Source: Gammaproteobacteria bacterium (lineage in GTDB: Bacteria; Pseudomonadota; Gammaproteobacteria; Arenicellales; DRJH01). From it: a stretch of 23,661 nucleotides of DNA. The translations under genes were made by a program, and so were the position numbers. Shown piece after piece: positions 22,692 through 23,661 of the stretch (position 1 is the stretch's first letter; each line of letters starts with the position of its first letter). The notes beneath the pieces are model-generated. The model was not told where the DNA came from and did no database searches. It saw only the letters and a program-made list of their open reading frames with translations. The DNA is taken from contig DRJH01000201.1 in the NCBI GenBank assembly GCA_011052285.1, positions 1-23,661 of the forward strand, in the 5' to 3' direction.

Positions 22692-23661
22692 ATGACTGAT
22701 CAACTACCCCTCATCCTTGGCGAAGACCCCGCCTTCCTTGATGCCGTCGAATGTTGCTCGCATCTGGCGACCATCAACCGTCCCTGTCTGGTGGTTGGGG
22801 AACGTGGCACCGGTAAGGAGCTGTTTGCGGCAAGGCTGCACTATCTGTCGGCGCGATGGAATGGCCCGTTAATTAAAGTCAACTGTGCCGCGTTGAGTGA
22901 AACCCTCCTTGAATCAGAACTGTTCGGTCATGAAATAGGGGCCTTTACAGGGGCCAGTAAAAGACGGGCCGGACGGTTCGAACTGGCCCATTCGGGAACG
23001 CTTATTCTCGATGAGATTTCCAACGCTTCGGCAGCTGTTCAGGAAAAGATCTTGCGGGTCATCGAATATGGTGAATTCGAGCGGGTCGGCGGTAGCGAAA
23101 CCCTGCGGGTCGATGTACGGGTCGTGGGAGTGGCGAATATTGATTTACCGGCCTTGGCTGAAGCCGGCAGCTTTCGTGCCGACCTGCTGGATCGTCTGGC
23201 CTTCGATGTGATCACCATTCCACCGTTGCGGGGTCGACATGGTGATATTCTGGCACTGGCAGAAAGTTTTGCGCTTGATGTGTCGCGGGATCTGGGGCTG
23301 AACGCCTTCCCGGGGTTTACCCAGGGAGCCCAAGACGTCCTGTTGTCCTACTCCTGGCCGGGTAATGTAAGGGAACTGCGAAATGTGGTTGAGCGCTCCA
23401 TATTCCACGGCGTGCGGGGCAATATCGCCATCAGCCAGGTGATCATTGACCCCTTCGATAGCCCCTGGCGGCCACCACGCCCGGGGTCTGTCGTGGGACC
23501 TGAACCCCGCACCCCTGAGTCTGTCGTCGGTTTCGCCGAAGCCGTCGCCAAATTTGAAATATCCCTGCTGGAAAAGGCCTTGACTGCCAGCCGCCACGTC
23601 CAAAAAGATGCCGCTCAACGGCTCGATCTGGGCTACCATCAATTCCGCCGCCTGCTGCAAA
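22692..23661 (+). CDS. pspF: PspF, sigma-54 enhancer-binding activator (3' end cut by window)
   Basis: PspF is the AAA+ bacterial enhancer-binding protein that remodels sigma-54 RNA polymerase at the psp promoter; it lacks a receiver domain and is held inactive by PspA. The 323 residues visible carry Walker A GERGTGKE (about 37–44), the sigma-54 contact loop GAFTGA (about 81–86), Walker B GTLILDEI, the sensor/arginine-finger segment FRADLLDRLAFDV, WPGNVRELRNVVERS and a C-terminal Fis-like helix-turn-helix (DAAQRLDLGYHQFRRLL). By comparison with E. coli PspF (325 residues) only a few codons are missing. The ATG at 22692 has no Shine–Dalgarno sequence, and a sigma-70 promoter is placed so that this A is the first transcribed base. 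Confidence 0.95.
   Translation, partial: MTDQLPLILGEDPAFLDAVECCSHLATINRPCLVVGERGTGKELFAARLHYLSARWNGPLIKVNCAALSETLLESELFGHEIGAFTGASKRRAGRFELAHSGTLILDEISNASAAVQEKILRVIEYGEFERVGGSETLRVDVRVVGVANIDLPALAEAGSFRADLLDRLAFDVITIPPLRGRHGDILALAESFALDVSRDLGLNAFPGFTQGAQDVLLSYSWPGNVRELRNVVERSIFHGVRGNIAISQVIIDPFDSPWRPPRPGSVVGPEPRTPESVVGFAEAVAKFEISLLEKALTASRHVQKDAAQRLDLGYHQFRRLLQ

Overview
The window reads as chromosome of a denitrifying gammaproteobacterium. The block rlmN–pilW–rodZ–hisS–yfgM–bamB–der is a typical gammaproteobacterial gene order, and the divergent pspF/pspABC locus is also typical of that class. Nearly every protein is recognisable at family level. I see no tRNA, rRNA, insertion sequence, phage gene or CRISPR array.

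Bases 1–4938 (+ strand) hold the end of a heme d1 biosynthesis operon: nirD, nirL, nirG, nirH, nirJ and nirN, tightly packed with 1–13 bp overlaps. NirDLGH decarboxylates siroheme, the radical SAM enzyme NirJ then modifies the two rings that lost the carboxylates, and NirN is the periplasmic cytochrome c/d1-type protein of the last step. The structural gene nirS and the genes nirE and nirF are not here and presumably lie to the left or elsewhere. After a 198-bp gap with nested inverted repeats comes a lone SAM-dependent methyltransferase (5137–5868) that looks more AT-rich than its neighbours.

From 6051 to 21001 the content is mostly core. suhB is on the minus strand. A 307-bp gap holding nested inverted repeats separates it from a long plus-strand series: trmJ, iscA, mtaB, ndk, rlmN, pilW/pilF, rodZ, hisS, yfgM, bamB, der, glpD and an extended-SDR epimerase. 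Three of the enzymes modify the tRNA anticodon loop (TrmJ at position 32, MtaB and RlmN at position 37; RlmN also modifies 23S rRNA). Two of these are radical SAM iron-sulfur enzymes lying close to a solitary A-type Fe-S carrier gene. ispG, which usually sits between rodZ and hisS, is absent.

From 21061 to the right edge is an envelope-stress locus: pspC, pspB and pspA on the minus strand and, divergently, pspF, which is cut by the window end. The 167-bp region between pspA and pspF carries a near-consensus sigma-54 promoter for pspA, a perfect 7-3-7 palindrome placed where PspF binding sites would be expected, and a good sigma-70 promoter whose predicted start coincides with the A of the pspF ATG, suggesting a leaderless pspF mRNA. 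PspC is divergent and lacks the usual glycine/cysteine signature of its domain.

I did not find a clearly new multi-gene system. The most promising items are the pspA–pspF control region, the divergent PspC, the structured intergenic regions, the repeat at the nirD N-terminus and the uncertain nirN start.
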